Shown piece by piece: positions 20,698-31,825 of a stretch of DNA of 64,000 nt (position 1 is the stretch's first letter; the number at the start of each line of letters is the position of its first letter). A model generated the notes under the pieces. That model saw only the letters and a list, made by a program, of their open reading frames with translations. It did not search any database and was not told the origin of the DNA. A program made the translations under genes and the position numbers. The DNA comes from Agapetus fuscipes (taxonomy: Eukaryota; Arthropoda; Insecta; Trichoptera; Glossosomatidae), in contig OX637332.1 of NCBI GenBank assembly GCA_951799405.1, forward strand, positions 10,669,001-10,733,000, written 5' to 3'.

Positions 20698-20955
20698 ATC
20701 TAATCTAATCTAATCTTATCTAAGCTGCAAAGATATATATCATTTAAGATTTATATTAAATGCATTCCCACAAGCAGATATGTATAATTTCGCGCTAACA
20801 CATGCCGCATGTGGACCTACAATATTATAACCCAATCTCAAATGAACATAAGCCTTGCAACTCTTGCCGTCCTTCCCTGACAGGGGTGATATTGGCAAAG
20901 TAAACAATTTTTACAGTATGGGTGGTCAGCCGCATAACAACCTATAAGTCAAGGA
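20698..20955 (-). repeat. A repeat (minus)
   Basis: Tail ATCTAATCTAATCTAATCTT and start TATAAGTCAAGGAAC; full length. Subtype with the GAATGCATTTAATATAAATC region. Confidence 0.88.
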
Positions 20956-21619
20956 ACTGGAAAATTTGTAGAAAAATAAACTGAGGCAAAATAAGGAAAA
21001 ATCAACAAAAATATTGTTTTAACTGTTAATTTTGATGAATAAAAACAGAAACACTCGGTTAAAGGTTTTTTCATTTGAATTTAACAGAAAAATTTCAAGA
21101 ACATAAAAAATAGGCACTAAAAGTTACCACAGTAATTTTTGCCGAGATAACCGTATGCTTCTGAATCAGAATAAAGTTGGACACAATCTTACGATCGGAA
21201 GAATAAGATATTTTTAATGGATGCTTGACAATCGGATGATCAATTAAGTGATAAATATAATTGAAAGAAGTAGTACCTAGTACACTACAGGATACAGAAA
21301 GAGCAGAGGCTTCGGACAATCTGAACCAGTGACAGATCGTCCCCTTAATGCTTGTTTGTCTTATGTCTATCGAAAGTAATCTCACATGAGCAATGTTTGT
21401 ACGTTTACTGGACCAATGTGCCTTACGTAAACTGGAAATTTATTTAAAAAATATGTGAAACAACTCTCACATTATCGTGTTTACGTTTTTTTCTTAGCTC
21501 ACATTGTGTAGAATGTGATTCTTAAGACAATTTCATTCAAAGATACATACATTGTTTGCTCTTTTTTCTCAAATATTTCATCACATATTTTCATGTTTCT
21601 ACATTTTTGTAATTTTCTA
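20956..21619. other. no gene recognised
   Basis: The 96-codon minus ORF at 21095-21385 has no recognisable domain. Confidence 0.3.
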
Positions 21620-21722
21620 TGTACTTTTTCTATTGATGTATTATTTTTTTATGGCTGGTCATGTATTGCACCCTCCACATGACTAAGCTGGAATAAACGC
21701 ATATTATTATTATTATTATACA
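21620..21722 (+). mobile_element. LINE 3'-terminal fragment
   Basis: TATGGCTGGTCATGTATTGC, ACCCTCCACATGACTAAGC, TGGAATAAACGC and (ATT)n. Same 3' end as the minus-strand LINE at 7917. Confidence 0.7.
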
Positions 21723-22218
21723 TAGATGATTTTTCTTGTTTAAAAAAAAAGAGTCATATGTAAATCAAATGGCAGATAAGCCAAACAAACACTGAGGGGG
21801 ACGAGATCTTAAATAACAATCACATTATTAAGTGAAACGTTAAAGTACAGAAGTCAGTTTTTTAGAGCCATGCCATTTTCGGGTGACACACACTTCACTG
21901 GCCTTAAAAGCAAAGATAGCATCAACATCATATTGTGAAGAATATATTTTCAGCTTGACAGTTGAGCGTTCACGTTTAACACGATGCCATGTATGATGAA
22001 CGTAAGTTACATTCTTGTCTTTTTTCTAGGAGATATGTCACAGATAGTTTTACATAAAGATGCTGTATCTAAATTCTTAGGACAAGGTGTGTTCACAAAG
22101 TTTCAGAAATATTGATTAAAAGAATAAATCACATTTTTAAACATATTATATTATATTGAAATTATTTTAAGTGATCCTTGAGCAACAACACAACGCTGCC
22201 ATCGTTTGTTTTCATTGT
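21723..22218. other. no gene seen; possible 3' flank of the gene at 22219-22521
   Basis: AT-rich sequence without repeat match. Confidence 0.3.
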
Positions 22219-22521
22219 TTAAAGTCTCTTTGTAGGTCTCAATGCGAAAAGCTGTGAAGGATCTTCGTCGAAACTGTTTAAACTGCTGGGTATCAAATTG
22301 TCTCGTTTTTCTCGATCCAGTGAACAAAAAAAGGCATTTGGTAAAAATGAATGAGAAAATTTTCACAAAAAACTTGAGAGGTAAGTGAATAAATCAAAAA
22401 CAATGCAAGTAGTAAAATAAAGTTTGTGTTTACCAAAGCTGCGTGGTCTCTGCGCCTGGGAGAAACTGGCGTTCAGGACCAAGATGACCACGGCCAGTCT
22501 TGTCCAGCGGCTTCCTGCCAT
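22219..22521 (-). CDS. candidate two-exon gene for a small secreted peptide precursor
   Basis: Exon 1 (22521-22434) begins with ATG in a strong Kozak context (TTCACCATGG). It encodes 29 residues with a signal peptide: a charged MAGSRWTRL start, hydrophobic AVVILVLNASFS, and a likely cut after SQA. It ends at TTTG|GTAAAC, a phase-1 donor, common for signal-peptide exons. It is far more GC-rich than the neighbourhood. If the 123-bp intron ends at 22311 (TTTTTTTGTTC then GAG), exon 2 continues in frame for 30 codons to a stop at 22219. The product would be 59 residues, with an N-terminal Gln after cleavage and two KR pairs, as in neuropeptide precursors. Exon 1 is the better supported part. The exon 2 area is also open on the plus strand with its own splice signals, so that half is uncertain. 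No family recognised. Confidence 0.42.
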
Positions 22522-22680
22522 GGTGAAGCCCTCTCGTCTCCTGTCTTTGCGAGTCGACGGTTCGCCCGTGTTGACGCTCCGCACACACACGTCTCTGTTC
22601 CAGTCTCTCGTCAAATGTCCTCAATAGACCAGCACCCAGTGGGCAACGGTTCCCCAAAGCATAGTTAACGTGCTTACTTT
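22522..22680 (-). promoter_or_regulatory. GC-rich 5' UTR / promoter region of the secreted-peptide candidate
   Basis: Upstream of the ATG on the minus strand, with several CpGs and no in-frame ATG. AGAGACGTG resembles arthropod downstream promoter elements. The start site is not defined. Confidence 0.3.
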
Positions 22681-22884
22681 GCCGGCGCTATGTTTAGGAA
22701 ATCGATCCAATTATGGGATAATGCCAAAATAGAACTCATTTGGGATGTATGTATATTGCATTGGTTACCTTCGATGAAAGACTATTTTTAAACGAGATCT
22801 ATGTGTTTTTCACGTGGGAAAAGTGTTTAATTGATACTAGCACAGACACATGAACATGCAAGGAAGGTTAAATAACGCAAACGC

Positions 22885-23080
22885 AACGCAACTAAGCTAC
22901 ACATATAGTGTAACTTGTTGTCGCATTATCCCCGAAGGGTTTCAAATATGGCGAGTAGAACCTATTTATTTTTGCCGGCCTAACGTCAACCCCTTCAGTT
23001 ATCGTGGGGATATCCTAGCTCTATAGGGGGCTGGAACTCATTTGATGTGAAGGCTGAGTAACCTTGCTGGTATTTATAGT
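22885..23080 (-). mobile_element. B SINE body (minus)
   Basis: GCAACTAAGCTACACATATA, CCGAAGGGTTTCAAATATGG, GGGGGCTGG and AAGGCTGAGTAACCTTGC match other B copies. The tRNA head is missing. Confidence 0.8.
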
Positions 23081-23131
23081 AATACCTGTAGTAATAAATG
23101 CGTTAACAAAATTGGGTCTTTAATTTTTTAG

Positions 23132-23178
23132 TTCACGTGTGGCGCGTGTAAACGCGATCTTATACGTGTCAAATTATT
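23132..23178 (+). repeat. short A fragment (plus)
   Basis: GTTCACGTGTGGCGCGTGTA followed by AACGCGATCTTATACGTGTC is the A 3'-half core. Confidence 0.5.
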
Positions 23179-23247
23179 AATTTTATAGATGGTTTTTCAA
23201 GGTCGTTCTGATCCTATGAAGGGTTTCTATCATCCATCTTCCAAGAC

Positions 23248-23493
23248 TAAGGGCCTGTTGCACCAAACTCAAATCAGACGAAAATCTAAATTAAGTGTGA
23301 TTTCTCCCTTTCAAATCAAACAATTGATTGCATATACGTAAGTCAGCTGATGTGAATCATATTTCCTGTTCAAATTCCATCACATTTTTACCAACTTTCG
23401 AGAAATATTTAACCGAGATCCTTACCAGAACTAAGCAATCAAATTTGATGTTTCAATCAAATATTGATTGGAGGTTGGTGCAACAGGCCCTTA
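23248..23493. mobile_element. MITE with TA duplication
   Basis: TIRs AGGGCCTGTTGCACCAA and TTGGTGCAACAGGCCCT are perfect inverted copies at 23250 and 23491. TA lies on both sides (23248-23249, 23492-23493). The element is 242 bp, with no coding content. A TA target fits Tc1/mariner-like elements, but TWA users (PIF/Harbinger) cannot be excluded. Confidence 0.82.
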
Positions 23494-23532
23494 GGTTCAC
23501 TCATCACCTTCAGGAGATGAGTGAACCTAGCC
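23494..23532. other. perfect hairpin next to a MITE
   Basis: GGTTCACTCATC and GATGAGTGAACC pair with a 10-base loop. Immediately abuts the MITE. Confidence 0.6.
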
Positions 23533-23882
23533 CTTTATAACTGGGTTGTTTAGTTCAATTCAAGTACTTATTAAAAAAAAATCAATACTTTTTTTATATG
23601 CCGGGTAGAGTTTTTTTTCAGTGCATCGCGATACCTTTTTAAACATTATTTTTCGCAATAACAGGCAAATGCCTCCTGCATGCATCGCATGTGACGCGCA
23701 AAGAAACAGTCACCGACATGTAAACCGACAATGATATTCAGCCGCTCACAGATACAGGTTAAAAATAATTAACGTCCAATACTGCACACAGAATGCATAC
23801 AATATTAATTTTCAAACAGCCGTGTTGTAATGCAAATATGTTCGTGAAAAAAAAGGTATGATTATAAAATAATAACAAAACA
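23533..23882. other. no gene seen
   Basis: AT-rich, with no repeat match or recognisable ORF. Confidence 0.35.
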
Positions 23883-23963
23883 AGGATAACTTACTAAGCG
23901 AGCGCAGTCATTGTGTGAACCACACATCAAAAGCCCTCTGCGAGCTTGGTTTTGACATTCTCG
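23883..23963 (-). mobile_element. C SINE tail fragment (minus)
   Basis: CTAAGCGAGCGCAGTCATTG and CACACATCAAAAGCCCTCTG, GCGAGCTTGG match the C tail. Confidence 0.65.
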
Positions 23964-23967
23964 TAAA

Positions 23968-24215
23968 TTTTTTTTTTTTTTTTCGTCGGTGTTATGGTCG
24001 AGAGAGTCAAGTGGCTGATCTCTCTAGTGTATTTGAAATAAAATAACGCTGGTTTAATCCCCGCCTGGGTCCATTGACCATAACTTCGTCCCTGGTTTAA
24101 CATATGTCATTGTGTAATTGTTAATTGATAATACAATAAAATATTAAAATATTGAATTATTTATTGATAATGTTAATACCTGTTTCTAGCCAGGCAAAAA
24201 AAAACTCAAGTTTTC
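23968..24215 (+). mobile_element. D SINE (plus), tRNA-derived
   Basis: Box A-like TGGTCGAGAGAGTCAAGTGG, box B-like CTGGTTTAATCCCCGC, then ATGTCATTGTGTAATTG, ACCTGTTTCTAGCCAGGC and a poly-A start. The head resembles tRNA-Leu/Ser-type SINE heads. Confidence 0.8.
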
Positions 24216-24335
24216 ACGACCCACATGTTCTAAAGCTGGATGAACCTTTGTTGATTGATGTTTGATTAAAGCAAATAAATGTCTACAAGGCGATGATAAA
24301 AGCGTACATGAAGATAAAATAAAATCTGACCTGAC

Positions 24336-24531
24336 CTCATTGATAGACTGACCCTCATGCTGTAAAAACTTGGTTCACTTTCGCTAATGCCAGCCTGGTT
24401 TCAGCGAAGGGCAGATTTATGTCTATGTGAGGTTTGTTTTTTTCAACACGTGAAAGCGCGAACTTCCATGTGTCTGTCTATGGCCGTGTATCCATTACAA
24501 GCTACAACTTTGCAACTTAGATTACCTATAG
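24336..24531 (+). repeat. A repeat (plus), diverged
   Basis: GACTGACCCTCATGCTGTAA, GTTTCAGCGAAGG, GAAAGCGCGAACTTCCATG and CTTTGCAACTTAGATT. Confidence 0.72.
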
Positions 24532-24639
24532 AAATAATATTTTTTTACTACGATTGAAATCGAACCACTTCTTTCCGATTGCGAGTCTGAAGCGCTAACC
24601 GCTAGACTCCATCTAGTCTAAATAACGTATCGCAAAAAA

Positions 24640-24958
24640 AAACGCAACTTAGCTACACATATAGTGTAACTTCTTGCCGCGTTATCCCCGAAGGGGTTGC
24701 ATATGGCGAGTTGAACCTATTTATTTTTACAGGTAAGGGACGACAACCATTTCTTTTGAAGTGGGGATTTCCCAGCTCCCGAGAGGGCTGGTACTCATTT
24801 CTTGTAAAGGCTGAGTAAACCTGGCCGGTTTTTTATTTTGGGGTTTGAAATAAACATCGAAACGGGAAATCATTTCTGACACCCTCGATGGGATTCGAAC
24901 CCGAGCTTACGGTATGGAATGCAAGCACTCTACCAACTGAGCTATCAACCGGACTCGT
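24640..24958 (-). mobile_element. B SINE, full-length reference copy (minus)
   Basis: Minus strand from 24958: tRNA-like head with box A TAGCTCAGTTGGTAGAG and box B GGTTCGAATCCC. Then GAGGGTGTCAGAAATGATTT, GGCCAGGTTTACTCAGCC, GGGAGCTGGG, AACTCGCCATATGC, GGATAACGCGGCAAGAAG and an end GTGTAGCTAAGTTGCG. The acceptor arms do not pair, so it is a SINE and not a tRNA gene. Confidence 0.9.
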
Positions 24959-25432
24959 TTATCGTTTTTTTTTTAATCTTGTTTTTTTAAAGGTTCTTTT
25001 AATCTAGAAACAATACTTGAGACAATAAATAACACTGAACTGAATTTTCAAAGGAATTTGTATTTGCTTTAAAAAGTTTTTTCACTACATAAATTAAACT
25101 AATAATCAATGTACTTAGAATTAAAAGTTTCTGTTAATAAATAATTACGTATTTACTATCTGAATTTTCTTGAAATTGAATGGACAAATCCTCTTATGAA
25201 AATACCATGAAACTTTAATGCTCTTGGCTTAAGTTAAAGTTCACTTTGCAGGTATGGTCTGAGATTAGGTTTAGTTTATAAGTAAATCAGTCATTAAGTT
25301 GTTAATTTTTAATGCAATTGATTTCATAGAAATTTGATAATCAATGTAAGAAAAATGTTAATGAATATTTCAGATATTTTCATATTTTGGTTTTTCTTTC
25401 TGTTATCTCATTTGTTCTTATAATATTGCAAC
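24959..25432. other. no gene seen
   Basis: AT-rich; no recognisable content. Confidence 0.35.
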
Positions 25433-25594
25433 TATAATCTATAATCTAAGTTGCAAGGATATATTCATTCAAAGCTCTCAGATGTATGCCCACAAACAAA
25501 CACGTGTAGTTCGCGCTAAGAAATGCTGATTGTGTACTTACAAATAAAATTCAAACCTCAAATGAACATAAGCCCTGCAACTCTGGCCGACACT
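25433..25594 (-). repeat. A repeat (minus), truncated
   Basis: Tail CTATAATCTATAATCTAAG through AAGCCCTGCAACTCTGGCCG, then it breaks off; the A start region is missing. Confidence 0.8.
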
Positions 25595-25659
25595 TAACTT
25601 AACTAAATTTATTAAAACTGTTTTGAAATAACATTATTAAAAAGAAGATAAAAATAAAT

Positions 25660-25950
25660 TATGTTAGCATGAACTCACACGTTTCTGCTTGTGGGCATGT
25701 ATTCAATTTTATTTTTAAATACATACATTAATTTTTAACTAACAATGAGTGTTACTACTAAGTAAATTTGTTTTATTTTTTCAAGTTTAAAATACCTGAC
25801 GATGATTTGAGGGCCGAAAATGTTTATAATCTGTACAATAATAGAAAAAATAAAATAGTTTTTTAAATGAAGAAAATGTGTTCTTTATAATTCGTTATAA
25901 AATTAATCTGAAATATTGAAATATCTTTGCAACCTAAATCTTAGATTAAT
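25660..25950 (+). repeat. A repeat 3' remnants (plus), interrupted
   Basis: GCATGAACTCACACGTTTCTG..GTGGGCATG at 25662-25708 and ATCTTTGCAACCTAAATCTT at 25922. The section between is unrelated AT-rich sequence. Confidence 0.45.
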
Positions 25951-26196
25951 CGTTAGTTTCGATTGCTATTTACATTTTTTTGAGATGACTGCGACGGAGA
26001 AATGAGATGAAATTTGATACGAAGTATTTTCAAACGGAAGTAATGAACTGATTAAAAAATATTTTTTCATCCAGAGCTACATTTTATGGAATGAAATGAG
26101 ATAAGTCTGCCTTCATCATACGATGATGGTGTACATATCATTTTACTAATATGGCTTGCTTGTGAAAATATTTGTTATACTTATATAGCTCCTATG

Positions 26197-26451
26197 ATCT
26201 AATCTAATCTAATCTAAGGTGCTAAGATATGTTACATTGGAAATTCACAATACATGCATTCCCACAACCAGACACGTACAAGTTCGCGCTTGCACATGCC
26301 TCATGTGAACCTACAACATAAAAACCATATCTCAAATGGATTACACCCTGTAACTCTTGCCGTCCTTCCCTGAAACAGGGGTGACATTGGCAGAGTGAAC
26401 CATTTTTACTGCATGGGTGGTCAGCCGCGTACCAACCTATAAGTCAAGGAA
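26197..26451 (-). repeat. A repeat (minus)
   Basis: Tail ATCTAATCTAATCTAAGGTG to start AAGTCAAGGAAC; full length. Confidence 0.86.
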
Positions 26452-26533
26452 CAACATAATGAAAAATTGAAAAAAACGTGTTTCTGTTCACTTTTACAAG
26501 GAAAGCGACTTCTACAGATTTTAATTGTGATCT

Positions 26534-26791
26534 ATTCCTTGACTGATAGGTTGGTATGAGGCCGACCACCCCCGCTGTACAAATTTCGTTCTTTTTTGAC
26601 AATGACACCCCGGTTTCCCAGAAAAACGGCAGGAGTTACAAAATGTTTTCTATGTTCACGAGAGATTTGGATTATTTTGTAAGTATACATGCAGCATGTG
26701 TAAACGCGAATTTACAAGTGTTTGCTTGTGAGCGTAATTGAGTATAATCCTGAAATGTCAATTATATTTGCAGCTTAGATTATAGATTATT
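26534..26791 (+). repeat. A repeat (plus), diverged
   Basis: TTCCTTGACTGATAGGTTGG to GCAGCTTAGATTATAGATTA. Facing the previous copy about 80 bp away, start to start. Confidence 0.82.
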
Positions 26792-27811
26792 AGAGATCTA
26801 GCTTACCTCAAACTACTAAAAACCTGAACTAAAGACGCTCTGAATTCTATCACTTACGATTGCTCTTTACAGGTCTTACTCTATATTAGATAGCGATACA
26901 AAAAATGTGTATGTAAACAAAGAATCCACATGTTGTGTGGAGTTATTTAAATCGGATAATAATCTGAAGGCTCGCACATAGTTTCAGGTAACTGTTGGTC
27001 GGCTAGCATATTGTTATGCATGCTGATACACACAAACTTACGGAGGTACCCGGTTCGTGATGTGGCCTAGGTACTGCCGCTTCAGCCGCATTGTATGTAA
27101 GGAAGGATTGTGTATGGAATCGAGGCATTGACCTAACATGAATGTGAGTCAAGCGAGATAAAGGCTATCGGATAGTACATCAAGAGAGTAGCTCGGCTCG
27201 GAATCCAGCAGGGCACTCGATAACCTCAGCAATAACCTATTTAATTATTCAAATAATAAACAACAATTGTATGCGCGTACGCTGAAGATTAAATAACATT
27301 CTAAGATATCGCAGCAATTCTTGAGGAACTTCCCTTCAACCTGTTAAACTATCTTCAACACTAAAAACAACTCTTTTGACCTGATGATGGTCTGATTTGT
27401 TTTACGTAAAAGTAGTGGAAATATGTAGTAAACAATGCTACGAATAATCGAAAATTGGATTTCTTTTTGAAAGCTCTTTTTTTTTTTACAAAAAATCGTT
27501 AAACACAATAAACGGGTTTAAAGTTTCATTCCGGATGCAAAGATTATTTTCAAAACCCATATTTGTATATTGTACAATGTAATGTATGTCTATGAAAATC
27601 ACATAATATCTTTTAAGTTCTTTGCGCCGCCGTGAATGAAGAAGATATATTGTGTCCATGAAATTTTAATTATCACTTCCATGACATTAGTGAGTTTTAT
27701 CTTAAAGGTCAAGCGACGTAAAAATTTGTTGAATCAAAACATATGAAAGAAATATATACTTGTTCTGTCTTTGTAGACACCCTAAAGCAACGCATCCTGC
27801 AATGAAAAGAG
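26792..27811. other. 1 kb without recognised gene or repeat
   Basis: The segment 26970-27250 has higher GC and low stop density locally, but no motif or repeat match. Confidence 0.3.
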
Positions 27812-28072
27812 CAATCTGTAATCTTAGTTGCAATTGCAAAGATATATTGACATTAAAATTTCATATTTAATGCATGCCTTCAAACAGACAAGTTTCATTT
27901 CACATTAAAACATGCTGTATGTGTACTTACTCAAAAGACTAAATCTCACATGAACATAAACCAACCCCTTCCGCCTTTCCCTGAAACCGGGGTGAAATTG
28001 GCAAAAGTGAACTAAGTTTTTACAGCACAGGAGTTCTGCCTTATACTATTAGTCTATTAGACAAGGAATCTG
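27812..28072 (-). repeat. A repeat (minus), diverged
   Basis: CTGTAATCTTAGTTGC, CTTCAAACAGACAAGTTTC, CCTGAAACCGGGGTGAAATT and AGACAAGGAATC. Confidence 0.75.
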
Positions 28073-28436
28073 TTCTGGAGTGTTATTATGAGATTTCAAA
28101 TTTCACAAAGTTATTTATAGGTGAAAAGAAATGTTAATTACCAACAGCTATAAGCTGTGCGATCGTTAATTCAGCAACAATAATTACAGTGATCGCATTG
28201 TACAGCTTCTTCACCTATTATCTCTTATGGCTCATCATTGGTTAATTAACAATTAATATAAACCCACGGTGACTATGTTACAGATTAAATTATTTAGTGG
28301 GTTTCACACTTGAGTAGCATCGGCATGAATTTTGCTTTAAATAAATTAATTCAAGTGAAATTATTGAATTATCAAAATCAAGATACAATTTTGTCGATAC
28401 ATTTTTTAGAATTATCTAGGAAGATCTAATATTCAG
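28073..28436. other. imperfect inverted repeat, otherwise unique
   Basis: TAGGTGAA..AAGCTGTGCGATC (28119-28165) and GATCGCATTGTACAGCTTC..TTCACCTA (28191-28220) are partly inverted copies. No coding signal. Confidence 0.3.
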
Positions 28437-28492
28437 TCGAATTAGAACTGAAGATCTTGACTGGCAAAGAGATAGAAAAGAGGAATTGAGAG
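28437..28492 (+). other. candidate internal coding exon
   Basis: Acceptor-like ATATTCAG, 56 bases with one open frame (RIRTEDLDWQRDRKEELR), then a consensus donor GAG|GTATGT. No homology recognised. Confidence 0.2.
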
Positions 28493-28882
28493 GTATGTTT
28501 TTTTTCTTTTTAAGGTATTCCATAGTTCCTAAAAAATATTTTTTGATGTTAACATATTGAAAACACTGAACTAAACATAGTTATATTTAGAAAGATTGAA
28601 GACGCCATCATAACCAATAGCAAGGAGCTAATAATTGTCATTGGTCTGTTAATTGCGAACCAACATTAACGGAAAGAAAAATATTGAAAACTGAAATTCT
28701 CGGCGTATTAGTCTTAAATATGATGAAACAAAATTTTCAACTTTCATAATTGGTCCAGGGAATACGCTTTTGTACAAAAATATTCAACTCAATTAATAAT
28801 ATTGTACACACCATGTAATCTTGACTGTAATAGGCTTTGAGGAAAAGAAAACGGAAAAGTTTCATTCATCGTGATGAATTAA
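28493..28882. other. no gene seen
   Basis: AT-rich; no repeat match. Confidence 0.35.
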
Positions 28883-29033
28883 GAATTAACTCTGACTTTA
28901 ACCCTGAGTTTAACAGATGTCATTGGGTTAAAAATATTAAATAATGAACTATTTATTGATAGTGTTACAACTTGTTTCGGGCCAGGCAAAATAGGTTGGT
29001 GAATTGCATTCCTCTTCACAAATATATTTGAAA
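28883..29033 (+). mobile_element. D SINE (plus), 5'-truncated
   Basis: TTAACCCTGAGTTTAACAGA, GTCATTGGGTTA, CTTGTTTCGGGCCAGGC and ATTGCATTCCTCTTCACAAA. Confidence 0.75.
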
Positions 29034-29751
29034 AAAAGTGATAAATTAATATTGCAGTGCCAATATGACCATTGACCAGCTTAAAAAATATCAATATTAA
29101 AAATATATATATGTACATTAATATCAATTGATAGCTTTCACAAGCCGCATTTTTGGATAGCCTTGATTTTTCGTTTATTTTCATTTAATTCAGTCATCAA
29201 ATATCTGAGCAATCTTTATCTGAATTGGTAGGTGGTGACGAAATCAAAGTAGGCGGAATGTTTTACTTTGTCCGGTTTTAAATGTAAACATTAAAACCGC
29301 CTTAAAGTCGACATCTTCTGTAAATTTCTAATCTTCCGACTAATAAAAATACACTAATGATAAAAAGTAAGCAAATGATCTATTTCTTCTACTGAAGTTT
29401 CTTTGATAATTTTTCATTACTTTTAAATACACGCGCACGTTTTTATAAACATGTTTCTGAACTTGTTTATAAACCGCTTGGTATTTTGTTAATAGTATTT
29501 TTAATTCAATTTACTTTTAAATAAAACTAAACTAAGAGATAACATAATATTTTTTTTTTCAGAAAAACTCATAGCTCTTCAATACAGCATCGCCTTTCTT
29601 TTATTTTTTTGCTTTTGAATTTTTCAAAATGTCAGCCCTTCAAATATGAGTAGGGCAAAAAAAACTTATTAGTTTCAACGAGCTATTCTAAAAAAAAAAA
29701 AAAATATTTTTAAAAATAAATTCGTGTAGAGGAATAAAATTCACAAAACTA
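29034..29751. other. no gene seen
   Basis: AT-rich sequence between two D SINE fragments in opposite orientation. Confidence 0.35.
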
Positions 29752-29893
29752 TTTTTGCCTGGCCAGAAACAGGTATTTTCATCATCAATTAATAATTTAT
29801 AAAAAAATATTTTTAATAACTTATTGACTCATAATAATTACCCAATAGCATACGAGATGTTCAACCAAGTTCAAAGCTATCGTCATAAAAAGT
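29752..29893 (-). mobile_element. D SINE (minus), 5'-truncated
   Basis: TTTGCCTGGCCAGAAACAGG.. and ATAATTACCCAATAGCAT match the D 3' half in reverse. Confidence 0.75.
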
Positions 29894-29917
29894 ACACAAC
29901 GGGGTTAAAACTTGCGC

Positions 29918-30330
29918 TGGTTGTGAGGGTTTTTCTTTTGATAGTATTAAATTAGGATGTTTGTAATATGTGAGGATATTCACTGCTAACTTTTCGTTCG
30001 TTCAAAATCCGCTTCAAGACTCAAGCCGTGCTCAGGAGAACTCTCTTACACCATTTGTGGCTCTGCTACAAATCACTTAATAATATCACTTATAAAACAG
30101 ATAAGGAATCAAACATTTAAACACACTTTATTATTCCACAATCACAATGTATTTATAATAAACCACAGCAATATTAATTATGACCAAATTCACATGCTTG
30201 TGGCTCTCCCGCCAGGGAAGCTTCTTCTCTGTCTTTCTGCATTCTTTTGTTTTCCTTTTTCCTTTTTCCATTCAAATTCAAATCTAATGTTCCATTCCAC
30301 CAAACAAACAAATTCATCTCGTTACATGGT
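29918..30330 (-). mobile_element. solo LTR with 4-bp TSD
   Basis: On the minus strand the LTR runs TGTAACGAGATGAATTTG ... AACCCTCACA (30326 to 29922, 405 bp, TG..CA ends). TGGT flanks both sides (29918-29921, 30327-30330). Its first half matches the LTR at 33042-33297, including CTTCCCTGGCGGGAGAGCC. A solo LTR is the usual product of recombination between two LTRs. Confidence 0.88.
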
Positions 30331-30545
30331 TTCAGAAACACTAATTTAAGTGCTAACACTTTACACCTACACCATACCAAAGTCAATTTTGAAAGAATAA
30401 ATATCTAAAAAAACCTTCTAGATACGTACATATTATTCCTGTAACTTTGAGAAGGGAGTGTCAGTTAGTTTTTTTATTCTAAATTATTGATATGTTTTTT
30501 TCCAGTACGGTATACGGAAATATTCTGCATTTGATACATTAAATA

Positions 30546-30598
30546 CTTGCGACGTTTAAAGCAAGCGTTCTACCAATTGAGCTGTTGACTGGACCTTA
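30546..30598 (-). mobile_element. isolated B-type tRNA head fragment
   Basis: The minus strand reads CAACAGCTCAATTGGTAGAA and CGCTTGC, a box A region like B SINEs. Box B is absent. Confidence 0.5.
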
Positions 30599-31640
30599 GA
30601 GAGTTGTCAAAACGATTCAAAAAGTGAAATCACAAATCAGAGGAACCTAACTAGCTGTCATATCATTTTATTTTACATTTATCGTCAGTAGAAAAGTATA
30701 AGGAGCCAAGTACAATCATTTCTACGTCAATAAATTGAGCGATCAATTGAAACAGTTTTATGAACTCTTGATTTACTATCACTGAATGCCATCAATATCA
30801 ATTATCATAGAGAAATATAAGTATTATCAAATCAATATTTAGCTGCAAAAGTCTAATAAAATAATTTAATTGAAAAGTCGTTGTATAGTATGTAATTAAC
30901 TTTTATAAAAAAAGATAAACAATCTGCACAAAGTTTAAAAATATGAGCCTTTTTCAAAAACGTACAAAAATCGGGTATGAATAAATGGAAACTTATAAAT
31001 TCTTTTAAATTCTGTATTATAGTTAATTTTGGGTACACACAAAATTCACTTTTGCTCAAATGTACAGGTAAAGTGCATTTACATGTTGAAACTCCAAATT
31101 CTATTTCGGTACATTTGAAATGTAATTAATCAAGAGTATAAAATCAAATGTTAGAGGATTTACCCGCTCTGAAAAACAAGTAGGTACCTACTAAAGCTCA
31201 TCAAAATAATAATTGGCAAAATGTACCGTCAAGTATGCAACACGTTATGGACACTTTGTAAGCAATATTATGTTGTTTGAAAGGAAAAGCCATTAGTCAA
31301 GAGTGATGATGATGAAATTATAATGGATTGAACAGATTTGACTGGCTGCGAATGACAAAAAGCAATGGGCATGCTTTAACCCATCCACTCAGCAATGAAA
31401 TGTTTCATAGACTATCCGGTATTACCCACTAAATAGTCAATGTAATATTTTCCCTAAAAGTATATTTGAACATTGTAAAACATAGCGCTTTTTTAATTAT
31501 AAAAAATATCTACAGGTATACATATATCAAAGACGGAAATCAAGTATTTTTGCAAAAATGAGATACATACATGTAAAAAAGATAAACCTATGTCACTTTT
31601 TGTGAGCTTTTCTACAAGTATGAAAATGGATAATATATAT
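30599..31640. other. 1 kb AT-rich, no gene seen
   Basis: No ORF with recognisable content and no repeat match. Confidence 0.35.
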
Positions 31641-31825
31641 CGACGGTTAAAAGGAAGTAGATAAGCGACATTTTGGTCAAAAATGAGTTATGAATGCTAT
31701 CCTACTTAAAATTTTCTGCTCTTTCTAATGCGCTAACTCTCATAGCTCTACGATGATTTTTTCGCTGTTTATGGCCAAGCTAACAACTGCGTTTTCGGAA
31801 TATGTTGTTTTTGGTGAAACCGAAT

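Noticed and set aside
24885..24958. tRNA-like sequence with good A and B boxes
   Set aside because: Acceptor and anticodon stems do not pair and the same head is followed by the same body at 16975, 36543 and 37470, so it is a SINE head, not a tRNA gene.
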